This document shows positions 43,624 through 52,442 of a DNA stretch of 64,000 bases, piece by piece. The stretch spans positions 6,944,001 to 7,008,000 of the forward strand of contig NZ_CP120983.1 of the NCBI RefSeq assembly GCF_030719215.1. The letters run 5' to 3'. Under the pieces are notes generated by a model that was given only the letters and a program-made list of their open reading frames with translations, did no database searches and was not told where the DNA came from. Numbering within the stretch: position 1 is the first letter of the stretch; the number at the start of each line of letters is the position of its first letter. The DNA is from Streptomyces sp. Alt3. GTDB lineage: Bacteria; Actinomycetota; Actinomycetes; Streptomycetales; Streptomycetaceae. The translations under genes and the position numbers were made by a program.

Positions 43624-44522
43624 CGCAGGAGGTGGGCGAACCGGTCCTGGGCGGAGTCCGCCCAGGACTCGAAGGTCCGCAGGCCCGGGTGCAGGGCCCG
43701 GGCGCGCGCCACGTCCGCGGTGGTGACGTCGGGGTACCGCCTGGTGAACTCCAGCATGTCCGCGACGGCGCGTGCGTGGGGCAACGGCAGCTTCCGGTAG
43801 GTCTCGTAGGGCACGTCCCGGTAGGCGACCGGGACACCGAGTGAACGGGTGAGCGCGGCGGCGTAGGCGGCGGGCGGCAGAAGATCACCGACGGCCTTGA
43901 CCACGTCGCCGTGGAGCGCGGGTCCCGCGTCCAGCACCGCCGCGACCAGCGGGCCGAGATCGGCGACGGAAACGGCGGGCAGCGGGGTGTCCCCGTGGGG
44001 CAGCGTGAACGCGAACGTGCCGTCCTCCTGCCTGCGCAGCCGGCATGCCGGCCAGTTCTCGTAGTAGGTGGACAGATGGACGGTGACGACGGGCGAGCCG
44101 CTCGCGCGCAACTCCGCCTCCAGCCGCGCCTTGCCGTCGTGGTGCGGGAGGGCCAGCGCGCCGCCGCTGCGGCGGTGCGCCTCGGGCAGGCTGCTGTGCA
44201 CCAGCGTCCCCGCGCCCGCGGCGAGGACGGCGTCCGCCGTCCGGCGGGCCACCTCGTACTCACGCTCCTTCAGGGACCAGTAGTCCGTGACCAGGAACGC
44301 GGCATCGACTCCGGCCACCGACCGGTGCACCTGAGGGGGGTCGGTCAGATCGCAGGCGACCACGTCGGCGCCCAGGGCCGTGAGCGCGGCGGCGGCCGCC
44401 GACCGGGGGTCGCGGGTGACGGCCCGCACCGCCCAGCGGCCGGACCGCAGGAGGTGGCGGGCCACGGACCCGCCCTGGGCCCCGGTGGCTCCGGTGACGA
44501 GGACGAGGGGTCTGTCGGTCAT
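43620..44522 (-). CDS. NmrA-family NAD(P)-binding protein
   Basis: A 300-residue Rossmann-fold protein of the atypical short-chain dehydrogenase type. The dinucleotide motif is LVTGATGAQGGSVARHLL at residues 8-25, and VHSSLPEAH and YYENW (with Tyr) lie in the expected central region. It has no clear SDR YxxxK triad, so it may be a redox sensor, a reductase or a cyclase-like tailoring enzyme. It is fourth in the operon after KS-alpha, CLF and ACP, starting 70 bases after the ACP stop, so a role in polyketide processing is likely. Confidence 0.85.
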   Translation of the reverse strand: MTDRPLVLVTGATGAQGGSVARHLLRSGRWAVRAVTRDPRSAAAAALTALGADVVACDLTDPPQVHRSVAGVDAAFLVTDYWSLKEREYEVARRTADAVLAAGAGTLVHSSLPEAHRRSGGALALPHHDGKARLEAELRASGSPVVTVHLSTYYENWPACRLRRQEDGTFAFTLPHGDTPLPAVSVADLGPLVAAVLDAGPALHGDVVKAVGDLLPPAAYAAALTRSLGVPVAYRDVPYETYRKLPLPHARAVADMLEFTRRYPDVTTADVARARALHPGLRTFESWADSAQDRFAHLLR

Positions 44523-44592
44523 GGTTCTTCACCTTCGGGTCGGCTCAGCGAGCCGGTGGCCGCCGCTCCTGACGCCGGCCACCGGCAGCGGG

Positions 44593-44838
44593 TCAGCGGG
44601 CGGATGCCACGGCGTCCAGCAGGAGCCGGGGCGTCCTCGCCCCGCTCAGCACCTCCTCCGGCATGCGCACACCGAGCTCGCGCTCGATCCGGGTCGCCGT
44701 CTCGAGCAGCGCGAGCGAGTCGTAGCCGAGGTTCTCGAACGGCGCGTCCAGGATGTCGCCGTCCAGGTCGACGTTCTCGTCCTCCCCGGCGCATTCCCGC
44801 ATCACGCGCTTCAGGTCGGCGAGGGTGAAGCCCTTCAT
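44593..44838 (-). CDS. Acyl carrier protein of type II polyketide synthase
   Basis: An 81-residue ACP. The phosphopantetheine attachment site is Ser41 in LGYDSLALLE, the typical PKS II ACP motif. The start at ATG 44838 (MKGFTLADLK) has AAGGTG upstream; GTG 44847 would add three residues. It carries the growing poly-beta-ketone chain between the KS-alpha/CLF dimer and the ketoreductase. It is 38 bases after the CLF gene in the minimal PKS operon. Confidence 0.96.
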   Translation of the reverse strand: MKGFTLADLKRVMRECAGEDENVDLDGDILDAPFENLGYDSLALLETATRIERELGVRMPEEVLSGARTPRLLLDAVASAR

Positions 44839-44876
44839 GGTGGTCACCTTTCACTGGGGATCTGTGCAGGGGTGGG

Positions 44877-46151
44877 TCATCGGGGTGTCCGTTCGCACCG
44901 GCGCACGACCACGGCGCTGTTGAAGCCGCCGTGCCCACGCGCCAGCACCAGTGCCGCGCCGCCGGCCATGGGTCGGGGCCGGCCGGTCACGAGATCGATC
45001 CGGTACGCCGCCGGAAGACGGCCGACGTCGGCGGTCGGGGGGATCAGCCCGTCGCGGACGGCGAGCAGCGCCGCCGCGAGGTCGAGTGCGGAGGCGCCGG
45101 CCCCCGGGCGTCCGGTGCGGGAGGTGATCGCGGTGACCGGGACGGCGTCCGGCCCGAAGACCTCGGTGATCGCCGCGGCCTCCTGCGCGTCGAGCTCGGG
45201 AACAGCCGCTCCCTCGGCGAAGACCGCGCCGATGTCCGCCGGTTCGATCCCCGCGTCGGCCAGTGCCGCCCTCGCGGCCCGGGCGGGGCCGGCGGTGCGC
45301 CCCGAGCCCGGGGGAGGGTCGAAGCAGGCCGCGTAACCCGCCACCTCGCCGTAAGGGCGGACACCGCCCCGGGCGTGAGCCGCGGCCCCGTCCTCCAGCA
45401 TCAGCAGCGCGCCGCCCTCCGCGACGACATGGCCGGCGGCGCGCTCCCCGAAGGGCAGGCAGGCGTCCTCGGCGCTGTCGGCCGTACTCAGCCGGCCGCC
45501 GGTCAGTTCCGCCACATGCCCCCAGGGGCACAGCGCCGACTCCATCGCCCCGGTGAGCACCGCCGGGGTGCCCTTGCGCAGCATGCGGCGCGCGTGGCCG
45601 ACCGCGTCCAGTCCGCCGGACTGGCCGGTGACCAGGACGCCGCTGGGACCGCGCAGGCCGTGCCGGATGGAGATCTGGCCGGTGTTGACGGCGTAGAACC
45701 AGGCGAACGACTGGTAGGCGCTGACGTACAGGGGGCCCTTCGCCCACAGGTTCTCGAGCTCCCGCTGACCGAACTCGAACCCTCCGGCGGCGTTGGCGGT
45801 GACCACTCCGATCCCGTACTCCGGCGCCTCGGCCGGGTCCAGGCCCGAGTCCCTCAGCACCTCGGCGGCGGAGACCAGCGCGAGTTGTGTGACGCGGTCG
45901 GTCTGGGGCAACAGGCGGCCGGGCAGGTCCTCGCCGGGATCGTGGGCGATCTCGCCGGCCAGCGTGCTCGGGTAACCGGAGGCGTCGAAGCGGGTGATCG
46001 GACCGATGCCGCCGCGTCCCTCCAGAAGGCCCTGCCAGAATTCCTCGGTGCCGTTTCCGTTGGCCGCGCGTACGTCGAGGCCGGTGACGAGGGCCGTGTC
46101 CCGCCGGGTTCCGGGGGCCGTGGACACGGACATGGGCGCGTGGACGGTCAT
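44877..46151 (-). CDS. Type II PKS chain-length factor (KS-beta)
   Basis: A 424-residue ketosynthase homologue in which the active-site Cys is replaced by Gln177 ([12 protein letters not shown]), the hallmark of KS-beta/CLF. It pairs with KS-alpha and fixes chain length. The start overlaps the KS-alpha stop by ATGA, as in most PKS II operons. Chain length cannot be read reliably from the sequence. Three in-phase TTA searches in this gene found none. Confidence 0.95.
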   Translation of the reverse strand: MTVHAPMSVSTAPGTRRDTALVTGLDVRAANGNGTEEFWQGLLEGRGGIGPITRFDASGYPSTLAGEIAHDPGEDLPGRLLPQTDRVTQLALVSAAEVLRDSGLDPAEAPEYGIGVVTANAAGGFEFGQRELENLWAKGPLYVSAYQSFAWFYAVNTGQISIRHGLRGPSGVLVTGQSGGLDAVGHARRMLRKGTPAVLTGAMESALCPWGHVAELTGGRLSTADSAEDACLPFGERAAGHVVAEGGALLMLEDGAAAHARGGVRPYGEVAGYAACFDPPPGSGRTAGPARAARAALADAGIEPADIGAVFAEGAAVPELDAQEAAAITEVFGPDAVPVTAITSRTGRPGAGASALDLAAALLAVRDGLIPPTADVGRLPAAYRIDLVTGRPRPMAGGAALVLARGHGGFNSAVVVRRCERTPR

Positions 46152-47419
46152 CTGCGTGTCCCTTCGGGCCGGGTGAGCACCATGGCGCTCTGGAAGCCGC
46201 CGAAACCGCTGCCCACCGTGAGGACGGCGTCCAGTCGCTGCTCCCTGGCGGTGACCGGCACGTAGTCCAGCGGGCACTCGGGATCCGGTTCGTGGAGATT
46301 GGCGGTGGGAGGCACGACTCCGTGCTCCAGGGCGAGGGCACACGCGGCGATCTCTATGGCCCCGATCGCCCCGAGCGAGTGGCCGATCATCGACTTGATG
46401 GAGCTGACAGGAACGCCCCGGGCGTGCTCGCCGAGGGCACGCAGGAAGGCAGCCGACTCGTGGCGGTCGTTCTGCAGGGTGCCGGAGCCGTGCGCGTTGA
46501 CGTAGTCGACCGCGGTCGGGTCCAGCCGGGCCTCGTCGAGCGCCCGGGTGATCGCCTCCGCCATCTCCCGGCCGTCCGGACGCAGACCCGTCATGTGGTA
46601 GGCGTTGCCGCGCGAGGCGTGACCGCCGATCTCTGCATAGACGTGCGCGCCCCGGGCCTCGGCGTGCGACCACTCCTCCAGCACCAGCACGGCGGCGCCC
46701 TCGCCCAGGACGAAGCCGTCCCGGGTGCGGTCGAACGGCCGCGAGGCGGTGGCCGGGTCGTCGTTGCGCGCGGAGGTCGCCCTGATGGCGTCGAAGGAGG
46801 CGACGGTGATCGGGGAGATCGGCGCGTCGGTTCCGCCGGTGAGCATGACGTCGGCGGTGCCCTCGCGGATGATCTCGCAGGCGTGTCCCACGGCGTCCAG
46901 CCCGGACGTGCAGCCGGCCGAGATCACCGCGACGGGGCCGAGGGCGTCCGCCGCCCACGCCACCTCCCGGGCCAGACTGCTGGGGACGAGGTGGTCCACC
47001 AGTTGCGGCACGGCGTGGCGATGGTCCACGAGCCACTCGCGGCCGCCGTCGCTGACGACGGCGTACTCGTTCTCCAGGCTCGTCGTGCAGCCGACGGCGG
47101 TGCCCAGGGACACTCCGGTCCGCTCGGGCACCGAGGTGGTGCCGGACGCGAGACCGGCGTCCGCGAGCGCCTCCCGGGCGCAGGCCACGGCGAACTGGGC
47201 CGCGCGGTCCAGTCTGCGGACCTCGCGCGGGGAGAAGCCGGCGGCCAGTGGGTCGAAGGCGCACTGTGCGGCGATGCGCGAACGGTAGGGCGTCGCGTCG
47301 AAGGCCGTCAGGGGGCCCGTCGCGGTCCGGCCGGAAGTGATCAGTGACCAGAACTCCTTCGTCCCGTTTCCGCCGGGCGCGACCACGCCGATTCCGGTGA
47401 CGGCGACCCTGCGGTTCAC
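46148..47419 (-). CDS. Type II PKS ketosynthase alpha
   Basis: A 423-residue beta-ketoacyl synthase. The catalytic residues are Cys170 ([14 protein letters not shown]), His310 ([13 protein letters not shown]), Lys342 ([10 protein letters not shown]) and His347. It catalyses the iterative decarboxylative condensations of malonyl-ACP. The gene heads the minus-strand operon KS-alpha, CLF, ACP, NmrA-like, DUF6059-like, and starts at GTG 47419. The 346-base gap upstream separates it from a divergent MarR gene and holds inverted and direct repeats that are candidate regulator sites. Confidence 0.97.
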   Translation of the reverse strand: MNRRVAVTGIGVVAPGGNGTKEFWSLITSGRTATGPLTAFDATPYRSRIAAQCAFDPLAAGFSPREVRRLDRAAQFAVACAREALADAGLASGTTSVPERTGVSLGTAVGCTTSLENEYAVVSDGGREWLVDHRHAVPQLVDHLVPSSLAREVAWAADALGPVAVISAGCTSGLDAVGHACEIIREGTADVMLTGGTDAPISPITVASFDAIRATSARNDDPATASRPFDRTRDGFVLGEGAAVLVLEEWSHAEARGAHVYAEIGGHASRGNAYHMTGLRPDGREMAEAITRALDEARLDPTAVDYVNAHGSGTLQNDRHESAAFLRALGEHARGVPVSSIKSMIGHSLGAIGAIEIAACALALEHGVVPPTANLHEPDPECPLDYVPVTAREQRLDAVLTVGSGFGGFQSAMVLTRPEGTRR

Positions 47420-47765
47420 CTCGGCACGCCCACGGAATGGCCGGATCTATCCCACGCGAGAACAGGCGGTTTCCAGTGATCCGGTAGGTTTCGCGTGGTT
47501 TCCGCCCTGTGCTGGGCGGCCCCCGTCGCGCGCTGTGCGCTGTCCATCTGATCGACCCTTTCCCGTACTCGGCCGGTGGCGTGACGCATCCCCCGTGGAG
47601 GGACGCGGATCATCCTCCGCGCCGCCGCTGGAGGGGGGCTCGGGAACCGGTGGAGCCGGGAAACCGCCCCGGAGTGCGGGCCGCGTATCATCGCCGGGGG
47701 CGTGCGGTCCGTCGTGTCGTGAGCCCGCCCGTATGCCGCCCGCAACCCGCGAAGGTCACCTCTGC
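47420..47765. promoter_or_regulatory. Divergent control region between KS-alpha and the MarR gene
   Basis: 346 bases. On the KS side there are two nested inverted repeats: CCACGCGA (47452-47459) with TCGCGTGG (47491-47498), and CCGGATC (47441-47447) with GATCCGG (47478-47484). Three copies of GGTTTC occur at 47468, 47487 and 47497. On the MarR side a -10-like TATCAT lies at 47686-47691. These are candidate sites for the MarR regulator. Confidence 0.5.
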
Positions 47766-48239
47766 ATGGCTGCTCAGCCCGCCGTGTCCCTCGGGGACTT
47801 CAGCACCCTGTTCGCCCTGGCAGGGCGTTCCACGCGCCTTCGGTCCGAACGTCTGCTCAACGACTTCGGACTGCACGTCGGCCAGCAGTTCTTCATGCGC
47901 TGTCTCTGGGAGCAGGACGGAAGCACGGTCGGGGAACTCGCCCGGCGGGTCAGGGTGGAGGCGCCGACGGCGACCCAGGCCGTCAAGCGCATGGAGGCGG
48001 CCGGGATGGTGCGCCGCACCCCGGACGAGCAGGACGCCCGGCGCAGCCGGGTCTGGCTGACACCGCTCGGCCGGCACACCTGGCCGCTGGTGACCGCCGC
48101 GCTCGCCGAGCTGGAGCGGGATCTGCTCGCGCCCTTCACGCAGGAGGAGAGGGAGCAGTTCATGTCGCTCCTGCTGCGGCTGTACGAGACGTCCCTCCCC
48201 GCGGAAGGTGACGGCGCGGACGGAAGCCGTACGGGCTGA
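47766..48239 (+). CDS. MarR-family transcriptional regulator
   Basis: A 157-residue winged-helix regulator. The recognition helix and wing are DGSTVGELARRVRVEAPTAT and RMEAAGMVRRTPDEQDARR with the conserved DxRR wing sequence. The N-terminal dimerisation helix and C-terminal helix are present. MarR proteins usually repress divergent genes and release DNA when a phenolic ligand binds, which would suit control of an aromatic polyketide operon. ATG 47766 is preceded by GAAGGT at about 47748. Divergent from KS-alpha, its likely target. Confidence 0.9.
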   Translation: MAAQPAVSLGDFSTLFALAGRSTRLRSERLLNDFGLHVGQQFFMRCLWEQDGSTVGELARRVRVEAPTATQAVKRMEAAGMVRRTPDEQDARRSRVWLTPLGRHTWPLVTAALAELERDLLAPFTQEEREQFMSLLLRLYETSLPAEGDGADGSRTG

Positions 48240-48249
48240 GCACCCGGTG

Positions 48250-48279
48250 TTCCAGCGGGGCTCCAGCCGCCTTCCAGAC
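48250..48279 (+). promoter_or_regulatory. Candidate SARP binding site before the NTF2-like gene
   Basis: Three direct repeats, TCCAGCG (48251), TCCAGCC (48262) and TCCAGAC (48273), lie exactly 11 bp apart. A hexamer CACGCT begins 8 bases after the last repeat, where SARP promoters have their -10. The ATG of the NTF2-like gene is 44 bases downstream. Confidence 0.7.
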
Positions 48280-48322
48280 CGGCCGAGCACGCTGGTGGCC
48301 CCTACAGCGCGAAGGAGGTCCG

Positions 48323-48778
48323 ATGCCGCACACCGGCACGGCACCGCTCGACCCGGCCAGGCCCGGCACCGACCGGCTCCACGGCGAGATCACCCACTTC
48401 TACGCACGGCAGATGCAGGCCCTGGACGACGGCAGGACCGACGACTGGGCGCGGACGTTCACCGAGGACGGCGTCTTCCTCCTGCACGGCGGCCACGACC
48501 GTGCGGAGGGCCGCCCCGCGCTCGCCGCCAGCAGCGCGAAGGCCCGTGCCGCACTGGCCGAGCAGGGTGTCACGCACCGGCACTGGCTCGGCATGCTGGC
48601 GGTGGAACCCAGGCCCGACGGAAGCGTCGCGGCCCGCTGCTACGCCCTGGTCATCGCCACCGGGCTCGGCGGAACCCCGGCCCTGCACCGCAGCACCGTG
48701 TGCGAGGACGTGCTGGTGCGCGACGGTGACACCTGGCTGGTCGAGCACCGCCAGGTCAGCCGGGACGACCTGGCCTGA
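48323..48778 (+). CDS. NTF2/SnoaL-like fold protein
   Basis: A 151-residue small alpha+beta barrel protein (THFYARQMQALDDGRTDDWA, then FTEDGVFLLHGG), matching the SnoaL/NTF2-like superfamily. In aromatic polyketide clusters such proteins act as cyclases, dehydratases or hydroxylase-like proteins, so it may act on the polyketide, but the reaction cannot be told. A perfect Shine-Dalgarno (GAAGGAGGT, 48310-48318) sets ATG 48323. A candidate SARP site precedes it. Confidence 0.82.
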   Translation: MPHTGTAPLDPARPGTDRLHGEITHFYARQMQALDDGRTDDWARTFTEDGVFLLHGGHDRAEGRPALAASSAKARAALAEQGVTHRHWLGMLAVEPRPDGSVAARCYALVIATGLGGTPALHRSTVCEDVLVRDGDTWLVEHRQVSRDDLA

Positions 48779-48786
48779 CGGGCATG

Positions 48787-48814
48787 CCGCGGGGCCCCTC
48801 CCGGGGCCCCGCGG
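48787..48814. terminator. Terminator between the NTF2-like and SARP genes
   Basis: A perfect 12-bp stem (CCGCGGGGCCCC with its complement) and a 4-base loop TCCC between two convergent genes. Confidence 0.9.
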
Positions 48815-48838
48815 AACGTCACCGGCGCCCGGCCGGGG

Positions 48839-49645
48839 TCAGCCGGCCGTCTCGTACGGCATCCCTCCCGCCAGCATCTGAGGCTGCGGCGAGGCCGACG
48901 AGAGTATGGCGCGCTGGAGCTGCTGGAGGAACCAGGCCGGCTCCATTCCGAGTTCCTCGGCCAGGGCGCGTCGTAGCCGCTGGTACACGTCCAGTGCGCA
49001 CGAGCGGCGCCCCGACCGCCACAGGGCCCTCATGTACTGCGCGTGAAGGTTCTCGTGGAAGCGGTGATGGGCGGTCAGTGTGGCCAGCCCGTCGAGGAGT
49101 TCCTGGTGCCGGCCGAGCCTCATCTCGGCGTCGATACAGAGCCCCAGGGTGGTCAGCCGCAGCTCCTCCAGCCGTGTCACGTGGGCGGTGACGGGTTGGC
49201 CCGTGTCCACATCCGCGAGCACCTGTCCGCGGTAGAGGTCGAGGGCCTGCGAGAGGAGCACCACGCCCGTCTCGTCGTCCCCCCGGCTGATGGCCTCGCG
49301 CCCCTGTTTGGCGAGCCGGCCGAAGCGGTGCAGGTCGACGGCGTCGTCGGGAATGCGCAGCATGTATCCGGGACCCGCCGTCACCAGCAGTTCCCCCGCG
49401 GAGGGTGCGGCGGCCTGAAGCAGTTTGCGGAGCGTCAGTATGTACGTCTGGAGCGTCGTCCTGGCGCTGGCCGGTGGACGGTTGCCCCACAACTCCTCCA
49501 CCAGAGCGGAGACGGGGACGATCTGGTTGCGGTAGATGAGGAGAAGCGCCAGCACCTTCTTCGGTTTCGGTGCGCTGGGAACGCAGGCAATGTCGCCGAA
49601 TCGTAAATCCAGGATCCCCAGTATGACGACGGAAATGTCCATCAT
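48839..49645 (-). CDS. SARP-family pathway-specific activator
   Basis: A 268-residue Streptomyces antibiotic regulatory protein. The OmpR-like DNA-binding domain occupies about residues 10-100 (KPKKVLALLLIYRNQIVPVS, ARTTLQTYILTLRKLL) and the bacterial transcriptional activation domain follows (YRGQVLADVDTGQPV, ALAEELGMEPAWFLQQL). It should recruit RNA polymerase to promoters with 11-bp heptamer repeats, which are found in this cluster. Codon 14 is TTA (minus-strand triplet at 49604-49606), so translation should need the bldA leucyl-tRNA. ATG 49645 follows a purine tract, GGGGGGGAA. Confidence 0.95.
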   Translation of the reverse strand: MMDISVVILGILDLRFGDIACVPSAPKPKKVLALLLIYRNQIVPVSALVEELWGNRPPASARTTLQTYILTLRKLLQAAAPSAGELLVTAGPGYMLRIPDDAVDLHRFGRLAKQGREAISRGDDETGVVLLSQALDLYRGQVLADVDTGQPVTAHVTRLEELRLTTLGLCIDAEMRLGRHQELLDGLATLTAHHRFHENLHAQYMRALWRSGRRSCALDVYQRLRRALAEELGMEPAWFLQQLQRAILSSASPQPQMLAGGMPYETAG

Positions 49646-49779
49646 TTCCCCCCCAAGATCTGCATTGCCGTGGCCATGACGGACTCCCCCGAGTACCGGT
49701 GCGACCTGGCCGCTTTGTGTGTAGTGCCTGTGATGCACCCGAACGCTACCCAGACGGGCCGTGGGTACTGTCGAATGGA

Positions 49780-49798
49780 CGCGTCGAGGCTCGACGCG
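49780..49798. promoter_or_regulatory. Palindrome upstream of the SARP gene
   Basis: Perfect 9-bp arms (CGCGTCGAG and CTCGACGCG) around a single G, 135 bases before the SARP start. The length and symmetry suit a dimeric regulator controlling the activator gene. Confidence 0.6.
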
Positions 49799-49882
49799 AA
49801 TTGTCCTGAAGGCGCTTGCACTGTTCATGAGGTGCTGCTAGGTGGTGGCCGGCGGGTCTCCTGGAGCATCCCGCGGGCGGTC

Positions 49883-49911
49883 CGCCCTTCCCGGCCGTGG
49901 CGGGAAGGGCG
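49883..49911 (-). terminator. Terminator after the GMC oxidoreductase gene
   Basis: A perfect 11-bp stem (CGCCCTTCCCG with CGGGAAGGGCG) and a 7-base loop, starting 13 bases downstream of the GMC stop. It separates the OMT-GMC operon from the SARP promoter. Confidence 0.85.
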
Positions 49912-49923
49912 CGGGGCCGGGCG

Positions 49924-51480
49924 TCAGTTCAGCATGCGGTCCAGTGCCTTGTGCACGCAGCGGTCGGCGAGAGCGGTGACGGTCAGGGCGGGCGGAACCG
50001 TCGCCATCGTGCCGGGTATGAGCGAGCTGTCGATGACGTGCAGGTTGTCGTAGCCGTGCAGTCGGCCGTCCAGCCTGCACGCCTTGCCGAGGACCGCTCC
50101 GCCGAGCGTGTGCGAGGTGGTGTCGGCGTTCACGCGCAGGGTCGAGGTACCGGGGTTGGCGGCGTTGAGACGGTCCACTGTGGCCGTCACCGCCTGGGTG
50201 GCGCGTACGGCCGAGGCACCCGTGGCCGGCCAGGTCAGAGAGACCCCGCCGGTCGCCGCGTCGTAACTGAAGTACCCGTCCGCGGCGCACGTGGTCATGG
50301 CCAGGGCGCCGAGCGCTCCGGTCCCGTCCGCGGGCGGCACCGGCCACGGGAAGTTGATCATCGTGACGGGCTCGTACGGGTTGTCGAGGTCCTGGGCGAC
50401 GATGCCGGACGGCCCTCCCTGCGTGGAGTTGTTCCAGGGCATGCCCACCCGCACCGTCTGCCGGTCGCTGTTGGTTCCCCATCCCTTGCCGACCGAGGCG
50501 CGCAGCGCGGGCAGGCTGCCGCGTCCCCGCGCGGCCACCAGCAGCCGGCTGGTCCCCAGCGAACCCGCGGCGAAGAACACGCGCTTCGCGCTGTAGTCGG
50601 GGCGGGCGACCACGGCCCCCGTGTCGTCGATGCGTTCGCACCGCACCACGTAGCGGTCGCCCGATGGCACCACGTCCACCACACGCGTCAGCGTCTCCAC
50701 CGACACCCGGCCGGTCGCCTCCGCGGCGGCCAGAATGGTCCGGTCGACACTGCGCTTGGCCCCGCTGTTGGCACCCCAGATGGAACGGGCGATGATCAGC
50801 GACGCCTCCCGGGTGCCCGCCTGCTCCTCCCGTACGGCCTGCCAGTCGACGGCCATGTCCGCACGGAACGGGGCCAGGCCCGCCGCCGCGGCCTCGGCGC
50901 TGAACGAGCGGGCTGCGGTGTAGTGCGACGAGACGTAGACGTCGTCCGGCATCGGGGCCGGACCGATCAGGGTGCGGGCCCGGGCGTACCAGCGCTCGCT
51001 CATCTCGTCGAAGTCGATGTCGGTGCCGAACGCCCGGTTGAAGGCCGCCTCGGAGGGCTTCAGCATCACCGCGTTGTTGACCAGGGACCCACCGCCGACA
51101 CCCGCGCCGGCGAGAGCGATGACCCCGTCGGCGCGGAAGGCCTCCAGCACACCGGGGTACACGTCGAGCTGCTGGGGGACGAACGGGCTCCAGGAGCTGA
51201 GCCAGGACGCCCGGCCGTCGGGCGCCGCGGGGGTGGCGAAGGTACCGCCCGCGCTGGTGACCGGCCAGCGCCTGCCACGTTCGAGCACCACCGAGTGCAG
51301 GCCCGCCTGGGCGAACCGGAGGGCGGCGACGCTGCCCGCGTAACCACTGCCGATGATGAGGGTCTCGACCGGCTCCGCGGCCGAGGCCACGGCGGACCGC
51401 AGCGGGAGCGCCCCGAGCGCCGTGCCTGCCGCGACGCCGGTGAGGAACCGTCGACGCGAGAGCGACTTTCTGCCTGACAT
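49924..51480 (-). CDS. Tat-exported GMC-type FAD oxidoreductase (cholesterol-oxidase-like)
   Basis: A 518-residue flavoprotein. The twin-arginine signal is LSRRRFLTGVAAGTALGALP and the FAD motif is LIIGSGYAGSVAALRFAQAG at about residues 39-58. The C terminus GKACRLDGRLHGYDNLHVID with SSLIPGTMATVPPALTVTAL matches the cholesterol-oxidase branch of GMC proteins. It would oxidise an alcohol outside the cell. An exported oxidase in an aromatic polyketide cluster suggests a last maturation step after export. AGAGGAG precedes ATG 51480. It is second in the minus-strand operon after the O-methyltransferase. Confidence 0.9.
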   Translation of the reverse strand: MSGRKSLSRRRFLTGVAAGTALGALPLRSAVASAAEPVETLIIGSGYAGSVAALRFAQAGLHSVVLERGRRWPVTSAGGTFATPAAPDGRASWLSSWSPFVPQQLDVYPGVLEAFRADGVIALAGAGVGGGSLVNNAVMLKPSEAAFNRAFGTDIDFDEMSERWYARARTLIGPAPMPDDVYVSSHYTAARSFSAEAAAAGLAPFRADMAVDWQAVREEQAGTREASLIIARSIWGANSGAKRSVDRTILAAAEATGRVSVETLTRVVDVVPSGDRYVVRCERIDDTGAVVARPDYSAKRVFFAAGSLGTSRLLVAARGRGSLPALRASVGKGWGTNSDRQTVRVGMPWNNSTQGGPSGIVAQDLDNPYEPVTMINFPWPVPPADGTGALGALAMTTCAADGYFSYDAATGGVSLTWPATGASAVRATQAVTATVDRLNAANPGTSTLRVNADTTSHTLGGAVLGKACRLDGRLHGYDNLHVIDSSLIPGTMATVPPALTVTALADRCVHKALDRMLN

Positions 51481-51615
51481 TCCACTCCTCTTGTTGAGCG
51501 AAGGACTGCGGCCGGGGGCGCGCCGCGGCCGGAAGCCCGGCCGGCGGGCGCCCCCGCGTACGGTGACCTCACCGTCGGCGCCCCGGTACGGGCGGCGCGG
51601 GCGGAGGGGCCCGGA

Positions 51616-52290
51616 TCAGCGCTTGCGGGCGATGGTCAGACCGTCGGCGAGCGGCAGCATGACCACGTCGACCCGGGGGTCGGCCGCGAGCGCCGGGTTG
51701 AACTCGCGCAGGGCGGCGGCGTTTCCGGTCACCGGCTCGTCGCCGAGCACACGGCCGCCGTACAGGACGTTGTCGAGGACGATCAGGCCCCCCGGCCGGG
51801 TCCTGACCACCAACTCCTCGAAGTACGCCGCGTATCCGGTCTTGTCCGCGTCCACGAACGAGAAGTCGATGTCCTCCTCGACGGGCAGGGACCGCAGGGT
51901 CTCCAGGGCCGGGCCGAGACGCAGCTCGATCAGACCGGCCAGCCCGGCGGACTCCCACCCGTCCCGGGCTATGCGTGTCCACTCCTCGCTGGTGTCGCAG
52001 CACAGCAGGTGCCCGCCGGCCGGCAGCGCCCGGGCGATGGAGAGCGACGAGTAGCCGGTGAAGGTGCCCACCTCGACCGCCCGCCGTGCCCCGACCGTCT
52101 TGGCCAGCAGCGTGATGAGAGCGCCCTGTTCGGGTGCGATCCGCATGCCGGCCTTGTCCCCGGTCTCCTTCTCGGTGCGCGCCACCAGCTCGTGGTGGGC
52201 GGGCAGCGGTGCGATGCCGCTCGCGACCACGTAGTCGACGACCTCCTGGGTGGCCTGCACCCGCATCGGCTGGTCGGCAGGAAATTCCAT
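51616..52290 (-). CDS. SAM-dependent O-methyltransferase (CCoAOMT-like)
   Basis: A 224-residue class-I methyltransferase. The SAM motif is AVEVGTFTGYSSLSIARALP and the metal-binding FVDADKTGYAAYFEELVVR with LDNVLYGGRVLG are present, as in catechol and caffeoyl-CoA O-methyltransferases. It probably methylates a phenolic hydroxyl of the polyketide, using a divalent metal. ATG 52290 has AGAGGAG upstream. It starts an operon with the GMC oxidase and has a candidate SARP site 69-97 bases upstream of its start. Confidence 0.93.
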   Translation of the reverse strand: MEFPADQPMRVQATQEVVDYVVASGIAPLPAHHELVARTEKETGDKAGMRIAPEQGALITLLAKTVGARRAVEVGTFTGYSSLSIARALPAGGHLLCCDTSEEWTRIARDGWESAGLAGLIELRLGPALETLRSLPVEEDIDFSFVDADKTGYAAYFEELVVRTRPGGLIVLDNVLYGGRVLGDEPVTGNAAALREFNPALAADPRVDVVMLPLADGLTIARKR

Positions 52291-52358
52291 CGTCACTCCT
52301 CTTTCAGGGCCCCCACGGGCCCCGGCAGTCGCCAAGACCTGGACAACGTAGAAGTGGC

Positions 52359-52387
52359 GGCTGGAGACGCACTTGAGGGCCAGTCCA
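52359..52387 (-). promoter_or_regulatory. Candidate SARP binding site for the O-methyltransferase operon
   Basis: On the minus strand TGGACTG, TCAAGTG and TCCAGCC occur at exactly 11-bp spacing (plus coordinates 52381-52387, 52370-52376 and 52359-52365). A -10-like TACGTT (52345-52350) lies exactly 8 bases downstream, the canonical SARP promoter layout. Confidence 0.75.
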
Positions 52388-52413
52388 CGGGCCGGTGGAG
52401 ACCTCCAGGACGC

Positions 52414-52442
52414 TCCAGCCGTGTTCGAGCCGGACTCGACCG
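52414..52442 (+). promoter_or_regulatory. Candidate SARP binding site for the ketoreductase operon
   Basis: TCCAGCC (52414), TCGAGCC (52425) and TCGACCG (52436) are direct repeats at exactly 11-bp spacing. A hexamer AAGCCT begins 8 bases after the last one. Together with the minus-strand site 27 bases away, this is a divergent SARP-controlled promoter. Confidence 0.75.
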
